Origin: Leguminivora glycinivorella
Lineage: Eukaryota; Arthropoda; Insecta; Lepidoptera; Tortricidae
Direction: 5' to 3'
NCBI RefSeq assembly: GCF_023078275.1
Contig: NC_062994.1
Coordinates: 9,681,545-9,745,544 of the forward strand
Length of the DNA stretch: 64,000 nt
This document shows positions 31,222 to 41,853 of this stretch, one piece after another. Position 1 is the first letter of the stretch. Each line of letters opens with the position of its first letter. The notes below the pieces were generated by a model, which was given only the letters and a program-made list of their open reading frames with translations, searched no databases and was not told the origin of the DNA. A program made the translations under genes and the position numbers.

Positions 31222-31780
31222 CATTTTCAGAATTTGGGACCCCCAATTTGCTTAAGTTGTTAACAAAAATCAAAGAGGATCGAGTATTATAGAGAGTTAC
31301 TGTCGAAGGAAAATGTGTAATCACAGTGCATAGACTGCCATCTCTTGACACAGGCTTAGAACTTTTGAACCTCAGTTTTGACAATTTGGCCCATATGCTT
31401 AGCTTGATATGTGTTAAAATGTCAAATGCGCCATCTAGCTGAGCGTACCCCAAATGTGTAATGCCATCTAGGCCACCGTACCTTTTCTATGGTACTGAGG
31501 TACGTTTTTTTATTAGACTTTATCTGTCTATACGAGTTGAAACTTTATCTGAGTTGTATATGTCTTTGACAAAAATTAACTCACTGTCCGTTTTGTGACG
31601 ATAATTAAGAAACAAATTTCAATAAAAATGTTGTTTTTATGTTAATTACATAAACTTTAAGCGATAATCTACATTCAGAATGTGAACAAAGCAAATTTTT
31701 AAACAGATTTTATTCTTAATTGTCGTCACAAAACTGACAGTTAACAAATGCCAATTGGGGGATCCCAAATTCTGAAAACG
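31222..31780. mobile_element. Foldback-like element
   Basis: ATTTTCAGAATTTGGGACCC then CCAATTTG at 31222-31250 is reverse-complemented at 31751-31780 (CCAATTGGGGGATCCCAAAT, TCTGAAAA). Further in, TTGTTAACAAAAATC pairs with CAGTTAACAAATG only loosely. Non-coding between. Confidence 0.5.
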
Positions 31781-31820
31781 CCCGTCGCCAAGCGATGGAC
31801 TTTAAATCGCTAGCTCTCAT

Positions 31821-32040
31821 TTAACCCCCGATGCAAAAACGACGGGGTGTTATAAGTTTGACGTGTCTGTCTGTCTGTCTGTGTCTGTCTGCGGCATCAT
31901 AGCTCCCGAACCGATAAACCGATTTAGATTTAGTTTTTTTTGTCTGAAAGCTGAATTAGTCGGGAGTGTTCTTAGCCATCTTTCATGGAAATCGGTCCAC
32001 TGTGGCGGGGGTTTTTTCAAAATTTTAATTTTGTGGTTAT
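31821..32040 (+). repeat. Repeat family B
   Basis: Starts TTTAACCCCCGATGCAAAAA and ends TTTTAATTTTGTGGTTAT. Short microsatellite. Directly followed by a piece of the 5722-5962 foldback family (CGCTTTTGGTGGAACCAGTG). Confidence 0.8.
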
Positions 32041-32238
32041 CACTCGGGAGCGACTACCTTTTGCTGATTTCTATCGCTATCGCTTTTGGTGGAACCAGTG
32101 CTTTAAAAGGTTATTAAGGTTTATAGTATAGGTAAGGTACCTAGTTTTAGCCGACTTTGAAAACTGTAATCTTGTAATTGTTTCTGTAAAAGGGTTGTAC
32201 GTAAATATAGTTTAAATACATTAAATATAGTTTATTTT

Positions 32239-32483
32239 GACGACCGGTCTGGCCTAGCGCGTAGTGACTGCTACGCCGCGGTCCCGGGTTCGAATCCCGG
32301 TAAGGGCATTTATTTGTGTGATGAGCACAGATATTTGTTCCTTAGTCATGGATGTTTTCTATGTATATAAGTATCTGTATATTATATATATCGTTGTCTG
32401 AGTACCTGCAACACAAACCTTCTTGAGCTTACCGTGGGACCCAGTCAATCTGTGTAAGAATGTCCTATAATATTTATTTATTT
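32239..32483 (+). repeat. tRNA-derived SINE, family S2, best copy
   Basis: Head GACCGGTCTGGCCTAGCGCG, B box GGGTTCGAATCCCGG, then CATTTATTTGTGTGATGAGC, ATGGATGTTTTCTATGTATA, CTTGAGCTTACCGTGGGACC, tail AATATTTATTTATTTATTAT. Confidence 0.85.
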
Positions 32484-33025
32484 ATTATTAGTAATAAAAA
32501 AACTCATGAAACTGAAGCATGAAATAAACACGAATATTAAATTTAATTGCACTGCAGACAACACAAATACCTATTTGAAGCAATAGGTATGACTAACAAA
32601 GTCATTGGTCAAGGGCAGAACACAACCAGTTATCTATTTTGATGCAGAAAAACTTATTTCTATGACATACCTATTACCTAATACTGACTTCATCGTTGTA
32701 GTCAATGATTTTAGATTAGATCACTATGATATGTTTGATCCTAATCCAAACATATCCTTTATATTTCACCGTGTATAAAACTAAATATGTACATAATAAT
32801 CTGTCCGAATATAGGCAGTGGTATTGCAATGAGATGTTACTGCGGCCTGAATTGCTAAACAAATATGAAAATCAATAAAACTGCTCGAATTTTTGATGCC
32901 GGATCCATTTCGGCAAACAACATTCGACAAACAGAAACGCGTAGATATATTTGTCTGTTTCGTTTTATATTTGCTTGTTATTGGTAGCGGTTTTAAATAA
33001 ATCAAAGTATTTCACATGTGTGCCC
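32484..33025. other. no gene seen
   Basis: Unique AT-rich DNA. No convincing coding signal on either strand. Confidence 0.4.
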
Positions 33026-33280
33026 GTGTGGTGACGGGTTAAGAATTTCACCACCCCCTTTCTTCCCGTGGGTGTCGTAGAAAGCGACTGTGGGATATGG
33101 GTTAAATTGTGGTGTAGGCGAGAGGCTGGCAACCTGTCACTGCAATGTCACAGTTTCGTTTTCTTTCAACCCTTTATTTGCCAAGAGTGGCACTGAAACT
33201 TGAGTAGTTTCATGTGCTCTGCCTACCCCTTTACGGGATACAGGCGTGATTGTATGTATGTATGTATGTATGTATGTTCA
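33026..33280 (+). repeat. Repeat family R with GTAT tail
   Basis: GTGTGGTGACGGGTTAAGAA to GGATACAGGCGTGATTGTAT, followed by GTATGTATGTATGTATGT. The most complete copy of the family. Confidence 0.8.
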
Positions 33281-33324
33281 CATGTGTAGGTAATAAGCAC
33301 CAAGCATAAGGCGCAATGTCATTA

Positions 33325-33880
33325 TGATAGGTATTTGCCCAGTCGCTTCTCGGTGGAGGTAAACATCATCATCATCATCCCTGCATTTTCCCGTCATTTG
33401 CCACGGCTAATGAGAGCTTGGGGTCCGCTCTGACAACTAATTCCAAGATTTGGCGTAGGCACTAAGTTTTACGAAAGCGACTGCCATCTGACCTTCCAAC
33501 CCGAAGGGTAACTAGGCCTTATTGGAATTAGTCCGGTTTCCTCACGATCTTTTCCTTCACCGAAAAGCGACTGGCAAATATCAAATGACATTTCGCACAT
33601 AAGTTCAGAAAAACTCATTGGTATGTACGAGCCGGGGTTCGAACCCGCGACCTCCGGATCGAAAGTCGCACGCTCTTACCGCTAGGCCACCAGCGCCTCT
33701 TTTCGGTGAAGGTAAACATAGTGAGGAAATCGGACTAATCCCAATAGGTCCTAGATGATCATCTGGATTGGGAGGTCAGATGGAAGTCATCACTATCTTA
33801 AAACGTCTACGCCAAATCCTAGAGAAATTGATTGACAAAGCGGACCCTAGGCGTTTAAGAAGATTAAACATGTGCCGATA
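33325..33880. repeat. S1 SINE inserted into an older S1 SINE
   Basis: A complete minus-strand S1 (33362-33697, CCAGCGCCTC at its head end, CATCATCATCC at its tail) interrupts an older, diverged plus-strand S1 (33325-33361, then 33698-33880). The older copy's TCGGTGGAGGTAAACAT at the left and TCGGTGAAGGTAAACAT at the right flank the insert, so they are a 17-bp target duplication with one later mismatch. Confidence 0.8.
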
Positions 33881-33917
33881 TTTCCAGCCAAACCTGATCC
33901 CACAACCTAATCCGTTA

Positions 33918-34037
33918 CGCCGTGTCTTGCTTGGGCCGTCGCGTCTCATACTTCCATATCGATAAGGTTTGATTTCGTATGCGTCGCATCGCCGTCGCGC
34001 GACCATCGCGCGACCGTCGCCCACGCAAGCCACGGCG
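33918..34037. mobile_element. H1 MITE, TTA duplication
   Basis: The ends CGCCGTGTCTTGC and GCAAGCCACGGCG are inverted, and the subterminal region has CGTCGCGCGACC repeats. TTA at 33915-33917 and 34038-34040. A second copy in the other orientation lies at 52732. The 3-bp TWA duplication fits PIF/Harbinger-type mobilisation (inference). Confidence 0.85.
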
Positions 34038-34099
34038 TTAGCGTTAGTCAATAATGACTTTTTGTCTGAACACCACTTGACACTGACTAAATCCTATCC

Positions 34100-34260
34100 A
34101 TATCGTACGTAGAGTGTAGATATTTGACTTGTAAAGCGAATCAGGCCCCGTAGCCGAATGGCATTTCTGCGACACGAAACGCCACCGAAACGCCGCAGAA
34201 ACGCCGCCGAAACGCCGCAGAAATGTAGTCTGGCTCTGTCGCGCCAATACGCTAGAGCGA
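34100..34260 (+). repeat. Repeat with CGAAACGCCGCAGAA minisatellite
   Basis: GTAGCCGAATGGCATTTCTG, four diverged CGAAACGCCGC units (about 34178-34222), then TAGTCTGGCTCTGTCGCGCC. The same flanks occur at 61525-61660 without the expansion. Confidence 0.5.
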
Positions 34261-34395
34261 TAGAAATAGCTACGAAAGAGACTTTGCTTATAGTTTGGGG
34301 CTAAAGTTGATCTGTGTAAGATGTCCCCAATATTTATTTATTTATTTAGCGTTTCGTGAGCGTTTGTACTATTGGGCTACACACACAGGCCGTTA

Positions 34396-34528
34396 GTACG
34401 TTTTCACATTATCCGATCCGATGTCGGATGTAGGACCGATATCCCGTACATTACAGGCGCCATCTTGGATTTTTTCCATTGAAATCCTTCCGACATCAGA
34501 TATCGGATCAGATAATGTGAAAATGGAC
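34396..34528. mobile_element. H2 MITE, TTA duplication
   Basis: Inverted ends GTACGTTTTCACATTATCCG / GATAATGTGAAAATGGAC with GATCCGATGTCGGA repeats inside. TTA at 34393-34395 and 34529-34531. Paired with the copy at 37783. Confidence 0.85.
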
Positions 34529-34531
34529 TTA

Positions 34532-34924
34532 GCCTACCATCTTATCGTGGGTAAAAATAAAAGTAAAAAAAATATCTCACATCGAACCGGCGCCTCCCAT
34601 CCGTCCGACCGTTTTTATTCCAATTTTGAATCGCAACTGTATGACGTCACCGATTGGCTGTCACATCACGTACCACGGCGGACGCTGTAACGGACCTATC
34701 GCTTTACTTTTAAAACGATTGGATTTCTTTTAAATTCTATGGTGGTTAAGTCCTTTTGAAATGGAGAGAGTCCTGGTATACTTGCAACAAGATCAGACGG
34801 TATTTTATAGAACTTTGATGGTGGTCTATGCGAAATCCTAGCAATATCACTATTGGTAAAGGATCATCACTATTTGGGTAATGTCAAAATTTGACATATT
34901 GATGATCTCAGAAAATGGATGGAT
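34532..34924. other. no gene seen
   Basis: Non-coding. CGTCACCGATTGGCTGTCAC resembles promoter-type GC patches but nothing further supports that. Confidence 0.4.
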
Positions 34925-35165
34925 AAGATAAGATAATCATTTATTTGTTGCTACAATACACACAAAAAATACACAATTAAAACAAAAATAAACAATAATA
35001 AGTACTAACACTACAGAAAAAACAACAATAGCATACATTAAAATGTGGGTGGGTTTGCTGTGTGCGTTGCAGCAAAAACAAAAGGGTCCTGGCTCAGTAA
35101 TATGCTCCACTCTTTCGGGCGAAGCTACTGATAATTCTGCTAGAACCCAGGTCACTAAAAAAGTC
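34925..35165 (-). repeat. LINE 3' end
   Basis: On the minus strand it ends GCAACAAATAAATGATTATC followed by TTATC repeats, a common non-LTR tail. The part upstream (GGGTTCTAGCAGAATTATCA, CTCTTTCGGGCGAAG in complement) is probably 3' UTR. Confidence 0.5.
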
Positions 35166-36124
35166 GTCTAGTTTTGAAGTTGAGGTGACTGGAGATTCGA
35201 GTATACTGCTGTGTGTAAGTCATTCCCACTTTTTTCTTTGTAACTATCGTAGATTGGCGATTATTGATTTTAAGAAAATGGTAGACATTGTTTCTTAAAG
35301 TACTTTAATTGTACTTTCAAATGATACCAATATTAATAGGTCACGATGAATAAGATTAGAGGTATATTTGCTTGAAACGAATCATTTGTCATTTTGCGCA
35401 AGGTGTAATTAGCCTAAGAACGGTGCGATATTTTTGAAAATAATTCTACAACAGTAGTTTTTTTTCATATACAGCGTTTAATCGCAATTTAAAAAACCTA
35501 TATTTTCGAATCCACCAATAGTTTGGAATGGAAGATATTAAAAAAAACTACGCCCAAAAAATAAGCGTTTTCTTTCAGCAAAATACCTCACAGTAATTTA
35601 ATGGTGGACACATGTAAAAAAAAATCAGTTTTAAGGTTTACAATCCGAAGCCACCTAAATATATGACGGGAAATAAGACTTTTTTTAATGATATAGAATT
35701 TTTGAATTTTTTCTAACGTGCTCTAGAGCAAATATAACAACAGATATTTTTAAGCAGAAATGAATAGCACATAATATTTCAGATATTTAGCATATAAAAA
35801 CCACCAATATATTTATATGGAAATAAAAAAATCTAAATATTTGACCGGGCAAATTAGGAACAGATAATAGTACGAGGTTGACTTTTATTGTCCCTATTTA
35901 ACAATATTAACAGCATGATAATCCACCCAATAAGTTTGATCTTTATTTAATACTTTAATTTAATAATATATTTACATTTTTTGCGTGGTTTGGTTTGGAC
36001 CTTAGTGTCTTACATTTAGGAATCCATATGGCAAACCACCACGCCAGTGGAGCTGGGCCGAGAGTAGGTGATGAGCCGTGTCGCATGCTTTTTATTCTGT
36101 TCTTCTATTACTATACACAATAAC
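35166..36124. other. no gene seen
   Basis: About 960 bp of AT-rich unique DNA. Confidence 0.45.
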
Positions 36125-36310
36125 GTAAATGAGGAGGCACACTGACATTTTACCCCGCCAGGCGGCGCCTATGCAAGAGTCTAGGCATGTCACTGTCATT
36201 CATATGTGAGAGAGAGAGAAAAAACATAATTATCAGCTTCTCGCTCTCACGTCTCACGGACTAATAGGGTGGCGCCATCTGTCATATCCTTTGAGTGTTC
36301 CTCCTCATTA
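36125..36310. mobile_element. Short inverted-repeat element
   Basis: TAAATGAGGAGGCACACTGA at the left and TGAGTGTTCCTCCTCATTA at the right are imperfect reverse complements, and GGCGGCGCC pairs with GGTGGCGCC inside. Borders not fixed by a clear duplication. Confidence 0.5.
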
Positions 36311-37779
36311 CATGCCTATTTCTACATAAGTAATATTTTAGGTAAATTAAAAACAGACGTTTCCCACCGATAATAAAGTCCAAAGTAATTAAAAAAATTA
36401 CATATTTATTTTAGGCATCCGATTTGACAGTCGTCGAAAAGAGTATATACTTGTCAGTACATACATCTATCTCACGTTTTTCTCTTCTACCATTTGACAG
36501 ATCTCCGTCATCTTGTGAAATGTATTCTTCCATTCTTCAGAATCGTTGAAGCAACGCTTGTTACAAACACGCGAAAGCTATGCAAAGTCTAATTTCGACC
36601 CCTATGTCACGGCCAGGTATAGCCCCGGCGATTATCGTTAGACTTACAAGCCACAGGTCACGGGTTCAAATCTCAGTGTCGCATACGTAGATATTACAGC
36701 TTTTTTAATTCATTTTTTTAATTTTTTTATTTATATTATAAGTTGATGAGTACAAGCTACTGCAATGACATTAAATACAAGGACGCAAAATTCATAACAA
36801 AAATGTTTTAAAAATCTGGGTCTAAATTGCATTTAGAACATTCTTGTTGATGCTAATAACGTTAACTTCTTATCTGCTTAGGAAAAAAATCGTTCATGCC
36901 ATAACCAACTTAGTGTATAAAGACCTAAGTATCAAAATTGCAAATGGAACTGCACACACTAAAAACTTTTTATCAAAATACCTTATGTCATAATATGCTC
37001 AAATGACTTATATGTCAAAATGAATTGCGAACGAATATTGAACGAATGGAGCCGCTACCAATATATAATAAGTATGTAGGTATATATTAGATATTTCCAA
37101 TTTATTCCATAAATAGAAATATGTACCTAAAAAAGGCCGCAATTTTACTTCTTCATTACATATACTTTAAGAATACCCTACTGTATCATTTTTATCTTGG
37201 TCACTTGTACTCCGTTTATTACAATAAATGTATGTAATGTATGTATGTGTAAATTTCCTGAAATAAATGTCATATCTTGTTGTCACAAAGAAAAATTTAC
37301 AGGGCTTCCAAGAATCTCGAGCTGGAAGGATACAAATTAAAATATTATCTATGAAAATAATTAAATTCGACAGCAGACAACTCAAAGGTTAATCGGATTT
37401 ATTTATTATAGGCATTTGTTTTAAATTAAATATTAGTGGCTCTGATCTGATAGTAGGATATTCTTTAAAATTTATTTTCAAAAGGAGATTTAATGTTGGT
37501 AATGCCATTCAAATAATATTAGAAGTGTCTACGCGAGTGTTCGAATTTAATTATAGGATAGCACATATTGAAAGTACTGTAATATGGGTACAAAAGCCTG
37601 CCTATTGAAATATAAAATACATAGCAAATAGTTTTTTTTTACTTTAGTACTTTTACAATATAGTATTTTTACAAATAGTATTTTAGCAAATAGACTTTTC
37701 GACTTTTTATTTACACTACATACCGACCATACAACTGACTCTAATTAATCTTGGTTTTAAAAAGTGTAAAATGTAGACC
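36311..37779. other. no gene seen
   Basis: AT-rich. 36614-36690 has a B-box-like CGGGTTCAAATCTC and could be a decayed tRNA-like fragment. No other signal. Confidence 0.4.
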
Positions 37780-37782
37780 TAA

Positions 37783-37914
37783 GTGCGTTTTCACATTATT
37801 CGATCCGATATCGGATGTCGGACCGATATCCCATACATTACAGGCGGAATCTTCGATTCTTCTATTGATATCCTTCCGACATCCGTTATCGGATCGGATG
37901 ATGTGAAAACGGTC
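37783..37914. mobile_element. H2 MITE, TAA duplication
   Basis: Inverted ends GTGCGTTTTCACATTATTCG / GATGATGTGAAAACGGTC. TAA at 37780-37782 and 37915-37917. Shares CCGATATCCCxTACATTACA with the 34396 copy. Confidence 0.88.
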
Positions 37915-38209
37915 TAATAGCGACTCAATAGTTTTTGTTCCTTGATGGTCATTCATTTGAACTAATAAAATTATTTATTTAAATCTATACAATTACAACG
38001 ATTATTATAATGTATAATACATTCATTTTGTAATATAATCGAATAAAATAACTTATAGAAATATATTCTACCCTTTTTGCTTGTTTCCGATTACTATTTA
38101 GCCAATTTTTCATTGAGTCATACCATGGACTTTCAATAGGGACTGAGCTCACACTTTTTTTGCCATACTAAATTAAACTTTATCACCGGCGCAGAAAGGC
38201 GTTCTTATT

Positions 38210-38628
38210 AGACTAGTAAAAGTGTGTCCACATGAGAGGGGCTGGTGGCCACAGTTGGGGCTGGTGTCCCTCTCGCACGTGTGACCAGTGTTAAAGAGAT
38301 TACTATAGTAGTAGTATTTTTACCTGTATGATAACTAAGTTTATAAACTTCTTAAATGATTTTTGTATTATATCGAGGCAAGGATATTAATACCTTGTAA
38401 CGAATTGGTAAGTCATTATTATGAAGCCATAAAACCAAAGATTTGCGCAATTAAAAAAACCTTTAATTCGGTATTAGTAGATTTGGTAGTAACTTTGAAT
38501 ATTGACTGGTATCCCCAAATAATGACAGTGATGACGTCATTCAAATAATTTTGACAGTGGCAATAAGTGCGAGAGGGAGACCAGCCCCAACTTTACCCTT
38601 TCATGTGGACACACTTTTTGGCCTAACA
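38210..38628. mobile_element. MITE with diverged long TIRs
   Basis: AAAGTGTGTCCACATGAGAG, then TTGGGGCTGGTGTCCCTCTC at the left. At the right the complement GAGAGGGAGACCAGCCCCAA and CATGTGGACACACTTTTTGG. The left TIR has an extra GGCTGGTGGCCACAG. About 410 bp, no protein. Confidence 0.65.
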
Positions 38629-38956
38629 ACTCAATCTAGCTGAATAATATAATAAATCTATGAGTCATACCGGACAACTGTCACTGTACATTTGTAATCC
38701 TTATTACAAGGGCATATCGTCTAGCGATGGTTAGCTAAGACAGAGTATTGCGGTTAGTAGGAACGATGTTGAACCTTAGGTTACCTTCAATCAATACTAA
38801 TACTGAAAGACAATTTTTAAACTTATTGCATTACATGTGTCTAAAAAAATTTCAATGAAATGGCCTGTAAATCTAATACTAAAAAAATCAATATTTAAAA
38901 GAGAGGGTTGAAAAGGGTATAAAAGATTAAAAAATAATAACAAGAAAAAAAGATTT

Positions 38957-39034
38957 CCGCTGCCGAGGATCGAACCCACGACGTCAGGTCAGGAGCGCGC
39001 CCATCGTCTTACGCTACTATAACTGAGCTATTTA
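38957..39034 (-). repeat. tRNA-like head, SINE or tRNA pseudogene
   Basis: Minus strand: TAGCTCAGTTATAGTAGCGT (A box), a long GACGATGGGCGCGC middle, and GTGGGTTCGATCCTCGGCAG (B box). The middle does not fold as an anticodon arm, so not an active tRNA. Confidence 0.45.
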
Positions 39035-39809
39035 AGCGATAGTAAAGGTGGCGAAATATATTATTATACCGCGATGTAATGAAAATACGAATGAATAACT
39101 AACTTTTGAAATAATGCAGAAAATGACATCGTCAATAGTAGAGTTTGTAGGTAAATGAAAAATATGAAAATACTTCTTTCAGTACAGGTTTTAGCGCTTC
39201 TTGCGTGCATTTAAAGGTGGCTTATTTTTTATACTTCTTTATTATGATCTTAACGAAAAGTCTGTTCCAATTTTTTTGCTGATATAATTTTTGCCGTGAA
39301 TGTTCTTCCGAGCTAGTAAAATATTAAACTTCCGTTTTGTTTTTAGGGTGGTTTCAGTAGAAATAGTGTTTCAACACATAATGTATGTACAAAACAACCA
39401 TAACTTCACTTGTCCTATTATTGCTTGTGTCATAACTAATTTAATTACTCCGCTTCTTATTACTACGAAGTATCATTCACAAAAATAGGTGGTTTCTTAA
39501 TGTGTTATAAAGGTCATAAATTAAAGTAGTCGAATTTAAAACAAAAGTCCTGATTCCATTTTCGCCTGATTTTTAGTGAATTAAAATAATATTGTTTTTA
39601 TTCTATTATATGTTTTTTGTCACAAATTTTGGTGGCTTAACTAAAAAAACTATTTCAAATTACCAAACTTAATTTTTGGTGACATAAAAAGTACTGTTAT
39701 AGAATTAAGTTATTTTCCCAGTAGTAGCAAGACCGGATGGTTCCTAGGCTAAATTTGTTTGACGCCGAATGTATTGGAGCGCGTGTCAAGCGGTACGCCC
39801 CGCTTGCGG
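39035..39809. other. no gene seen
   Basis: Unique AT-rich sequence up to the RTE-A insertion site. Confidence 0.4.
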
Positions 39810-39829
39810 TTAAGTGCTTGTTTTTATTT

Positions 39830-41235
39830 TTATTTATATGAGCCTAGAGTGTCCCACTGCTGGGCAAAGGCCTCCCTCTTCGCTTTCCACGTATCCCGGT
39901 CCTGACCCGTTTCCCACCAGTTCTCATCAAAAGCGTCAAGGTCATCTCGCCAACGCCGTCGAGGCTTTCCGCGACCCCGGGTTCGATTTGGTGGGACCCA
40001 ATTGGTTGTCGCTTTAGCCCACATGTCATCCGGCATACGACAAACGTGCCCTGCCCAGTCCCACTTAAGCTTGGCGGCTGTTTCAGCCACGTCAGTTATC
40101 CGTGTTTTGGAGCGTAGTACAGTGTTTCTGAGGCGATCGGTCAACTTCACGCCGAGTATACTACGCTCCATGGCACGCTGACAGACCTTGAGGGCGGATT
40201 TCTGAACTTTTGTCAAAGACCAAGTCTGTGCTCCGTAGGTCAGGATGGGGAGAATGCACATGTCCATGAGCTTTCTTTTTAAAGATATTGGGAAGTCACC
40301 CTTCATTTGCTCTTTCATGGACCAATAGCTCTTCCAGGCACTTCCGGTTCGTCTTGCGACCTCCTTGTCCTGTCGTGCCTGAAAAGAGACTATTTGGCCC
40401 AGGTAGATGTATTCTTGGACATATAACATTTCTTCCCCATCCACAAACACTTTAACATCTTGGCTATTTGTCATGAGCTTGGTCTTTGACATGTTCATCA
40501 TTAATCCCACCTCAAGGCTTGCACTGCTTAGATCTTGTAGCATGGTGCCGAGTTCCGCAGCTGAAGACGAAAACAAAACTATGTCGTCGGCGAAACGGAG
40601 ATTTGTTAATCGCCGTCCACCGACGTCGATACCTCTGTTCTCCCATCCAGGCGCCAGTTTTCTAAATATTTGTTCGAGGGTACTGGTAAACAACTTGGGC
40701 GATAGCGGGTCACCCTGCTTGACTCCCTTTTCGATATTAAATGAAGGTCCGGAAGAGTGTAGTTTTATGCAGGCTGTACTTGAGGCATAGATATTATAGA
40801 TGAGATGTATGTATGTCGGTTCTATATCCTGTTCTTGCAGTGCAGTAAATATAGATGAATGGCTTATGCTATCAAAAGCTTTGGAAAAATCAACAAAGGC
40901 CAGATACAAAGGGATTTTATATTCTATGAACTTTTCAATGATTTGGTTTATTGTTTGTAAATGATCCGTGGTAGAAAGACCAAGCCGAAATCCGGCCTGT
41001 TCGGGAGGTTGGTGTTTGTCTAATTTTCCAGCAATGCGACGCTCTATTATTTTTATGAAGGTTTTGTAAAGGTGTGAAATGAGGCTAATGGGTCTGTAGT
41101 TATTGATGTCAGATTTGTCACCTTTTTTGTGTAAAAGAATGATGTTGGAATGGCAAAAAGTCTTTGGGAATTTACCGGATTTTAAAATATTGTTAAAAAA
41201 GTTAGTGATATGAGGTAAGAGGGTTGGTTCCCCTA
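39830..41235 (-). pseudogene. RTE-A reverse transcriptase, main part
   Basis: Non-LTR retrotransposon polymerase that copies its RNA at a nicked target. From 41235 downward the frame continues from the fragment at 44142-44913: NIILLHKKGDKSDINNYRPI (fingers), PPEQAGFRLGLSTTDHLQTI, then LAFVDFSKAFDS (catalytic motif A), KQGDPLSPKLF (motif B), LRFADDIVLF (motif C, Asp pair at about 40583-40594) and YLGQIVSF. The thumb and C-terminal part contain CILPILTYGAQTWSLTKVQK, AMERSILGV, KLKWDWAGHVCRM and GKPRRRWRDDLDAF, ending GSYK and a stop. The catalytic residues are present and I see no frameshift, so apart from 5' truncation the copy was intact when the Penelope-like unit landed in it. Same family as 21617-22195. 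Confidence 0.9.
41224..41235. repeat. Target duplication of the Penelope-like unit, left
   Basis: TTGGTTCCCCTA, identical to 44142-44153. Both lie within the RTE-A polymerase frame, and the frame is continuous if one copy is removed with the insert. Confidence 0.9.
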
Positions 41236-41453
41236 ATCGATGGAATCAGGCGTTACTTTGCGGAAATCCATGTTAATCGTAAACTAGAACTTTCCTTTGC
41301 TAATCCGCGAATAGATAACGTGCAAGTCAATCAGTGCTAACCTGTTATAATTACTTGCGTATTTTTTACATGCAATTAATTTTCCCACCCTCCCACCGCA
41401 AAAATAAAAATAAATACGCAAATAAATATAACAACCCACCACCAAAAATACAA

Positions 41454-41498
41454 AACTCGACACGTGTTTCGCCTCTCTACGAGGCATCCTCAGGAGCT
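41454..41498 (-). ncRNA. Hammerhead-ribozyme-like motif, left arm
   Basis: Reverse complement of the motif in the right arm and identical to it: core CTGAGGA (41487-41493), hairpin II GCCTC/GAGGC, GAAA, then CACGTG and the TC before the predicted cleavage site at about 41459. Confidence 0.68.
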
Positions 41499-41557
41499 GA
41501 TGTTGACGGTCCGAAGTCCCGCAACTGACTGATCGTCCCCAGAATGGTCGGCCATAT

Positions 41558-41851
41558 TTATACTTTGTCCACCCCCCTACCAAGCAAGTTAGATGGAAAA
41601 ATTCGTAATAACGGCGATGACGCAACATTCAACTGCTCATTAAGGATTAACCCCCTATTGTTGTACCTAATTATCTCCAACTGTTCTAGAACCCCCAACC
41701 GCAGCCCTTTCTCACATACATGTAAAACATCAAAAGAATGATTCTCTGATACAGTATGGTCACTCTCTATCAAATGCTTTGCAAAATTGGATCTCTCTGG
41801 ATGGTTGTGCCTGTATGATGTCCAAATCATCAGTATGTCACTCTCTATCAA
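41558..41851 (-). pseudogene. Penelope-like GIY-YIG endonuclease, C-terminal half (left arm)
   Basis: The C-terminal nuclease of Penelope-like retroelements, which would nick the target DNA. The frame reads SYRHNHPERSNFAKHLIESD, HTVSENHSFDVLHVCEKGLR, LGVLEQLEIIRYNNRGLILN and EQLNVASSPLLRIFP, ending LLGRGVDKV and TAA. SNFAKHLIExxH, LHxxEKGxRLxxLEQLEI and LNEQLN are the typical features, and the Glu of LEQLEI corresponds to the metal-binding Glu of GIY-YIG enzymes. The GIY and YIG strands and the polymerase domain are absent. The first ten codons come from the junction sequence. Stop position differs from the right arm because of one base in a C/G run. Confidence 0.75.
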
Positions 41852-41853
41852 AT
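41841..41853. repeat. Target duplication of RTE-B, left
   Basis: CTCTCTATCAAAT, identical to 43532-43544. On the element's own strand ATTTGATAGAGAG precedes the RTE-B 5' end and follows its 3' tail (TTGAAGAAG). Confidence 0.82.

Noticed and set aside
31073..31453. 126-codon minus-strand frame
   Set aside because: No recognisable domain, spans the end of a foldback family and unique DNA, and starts and ends arbitrarily.
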